The translations under genes and the position numbers were made by a program. From an uncultured Clostridia bacterium (GTDB taxonomy: Bacteria > Bacillota > Clostridia > Oscillospirales > Butyricicoccaceae), in NCBI GenBank assembly GCA_947856675.1, contig CANUCM010000175.1:1-6153 (forward strand): DNA of 6,153 nucleotides, in the 5' to 3' direction. The notes under the pieces are model-generated. The model made no database searches and was not told where the DNA came from. It saw nothing but the letters and a program-made list of their open reading frames with translations. Shown here piece after piece: positions 5,696 to 6,153 of this stretch (position 1 is the stretch's first letter; every line of letters begins with the position of its first letter).

Positions 5696-6153
5696 ATGAA
5701 CTTTACCATAGAACATCTTTCCAAAAGCTTTGATAAAAAAGAGGTATTAAAGGACATCAGCTTTACATTCGGGGAAGGGAAAATTTACGGTCTGCTGGGC
5801 CGCAACGGCGCAGGTAAGACCACTTTGTTCAACTGCCTGAACCGGGATATCAAAGCAGACAGCGGAACTTTTTACCTGGTGGAGGATGGCGTTCGCCGTG
5901 CGGTGGAAGCGGAGGATATCGGCTATGTGCTTTCCACGCCCACCGTGCCGGAGTTTCTCACCGGGCGGGAGTTTTTAAAGTTTTTTATGGATATCAACGA
6001 ACAGTCCATAGAAAACCCCAAATCGCTGGACGAATACTTCGGGCTGATGAGCATTGCGCCGGAGGATCGCGACAAGCTGCTCAAAGACTACTCACACGGC
6101 ATGAAAAACAAAATGCAGATGCTCATCAATATCATTGCAAACCCCAAAATCCT
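5696..6153 (+). CDS. ABC transporter ATP-binding protein, 3' end outside window
   Basis: The first 152 codons of an ABC ATPase are present; the gene runs off the window with no stop. The start ATG follows AAAGGAG by six bases. Walker A is GRNGAGKT (35-42). The Q-loop region reads IGYVLSTPTVPEFLTGREFL (75-94), and the expected Gln is replaced by Ser-Thr. The signature is YSHGMKNKMQM (132-142), of the LSxGMKQR kind found in ABC-2-type exporters rather than classical LSGGQ. The window stops at NPKIL, just where Walker B (LLDEP) should follow. The protein would power export or membrane remodelling with a permease probably encoded downstream. The ATPase start lies 15 bp after the coiled-coil gene, so the two are likely in one operon. 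The partial state is due only to the window edge. Confidence 0.92.
   Translation, partial: MNFTIEHLSKSFDKKEVLKDISFTFGEGKIYGLLGRNGAGKTTLFNCLNRDIKADSGTFYLVEDGVRRAVEAEDIGYVLSTPTVPEFLTGREFLKFFMDINEQSIENPKSLDEYFGLMSIAPEDRDKLLKDYSHGMKNKMQMLINIIANPKI

Noticed and set aside
4454..5716. 420-codon open frame on the minus strand opposite the coiled-coil gene
   Set aside because: It mirrors the plus-strand coiled-coil gene, has no plausible domain or ribosome site, and is rich in Pro, Leu, His and Cys as expected of an antisense frame of a GC-rich gene.

Overview
The window looks like chromosomal DNA from a Gram-positive anaerobe, most likely a gut Clostridia species near the Oscillospiraceae/Ruminococcaceae. 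The reasons are strong GGAGG-type ribosome binding sites before nearly every gene, moderately high GC judged by eye, sigma-A-like promoters, and proteins of clostridial character, especially a CatP-type chloramphenicol acetyltransferase and an XRE regulator with a Cys-rich linker. I see no transposase, integrase, tRNA, rRNA, CRISPR array or plasmid function. The taxonomic call is inference from protein style, not from a search.

Left part (1-1367): a TetR/AcrR-type regulator (37-636) overlaps a six-helix membrane protein of unknown function (626-1306) by 11 bp. A strong hairpin at 1312-1361 follows and probably terminates transcription from both directions.

Middle (1430-3735): a class I SAM-dependent methyltransferase on the minus strand (1430-2161) is divergent from a type A chloramphenicol O-acetyltransferase (2400-3029). 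They share a 238-bp intergenic region with a candidate promoter for each. A short-chain flavodoxin (3173-3649) follows with its own good promoter, which is surrounded by repeated AAAATG half-sites. A textbook rho-independent terminator (3699-3734) ends this block.

Right part (3826-6153): a well-formed promoter overlapping a perfect GGCAATTGCC palindrome drives a 175-aa HTH protein with a CX3CX3C motif (3889-4416). Then come a nested palindrome, a probable 36-aa small ORF (4558-4668), a 313-aa soluble coiled-coil protein (4739-5680), and 15 bp later the start of an ABC transporter ATPase that runs off the window (5696-6153). All four are co-oriented with no clear terminator between them. They may form one regulated unit: regulator, small peptide, coiled-coil protein and ABC exporter. 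This right-hand block is the least explained part of the window and the best candidate for an undescribed system, but its function cannot be read from the sequence alone.
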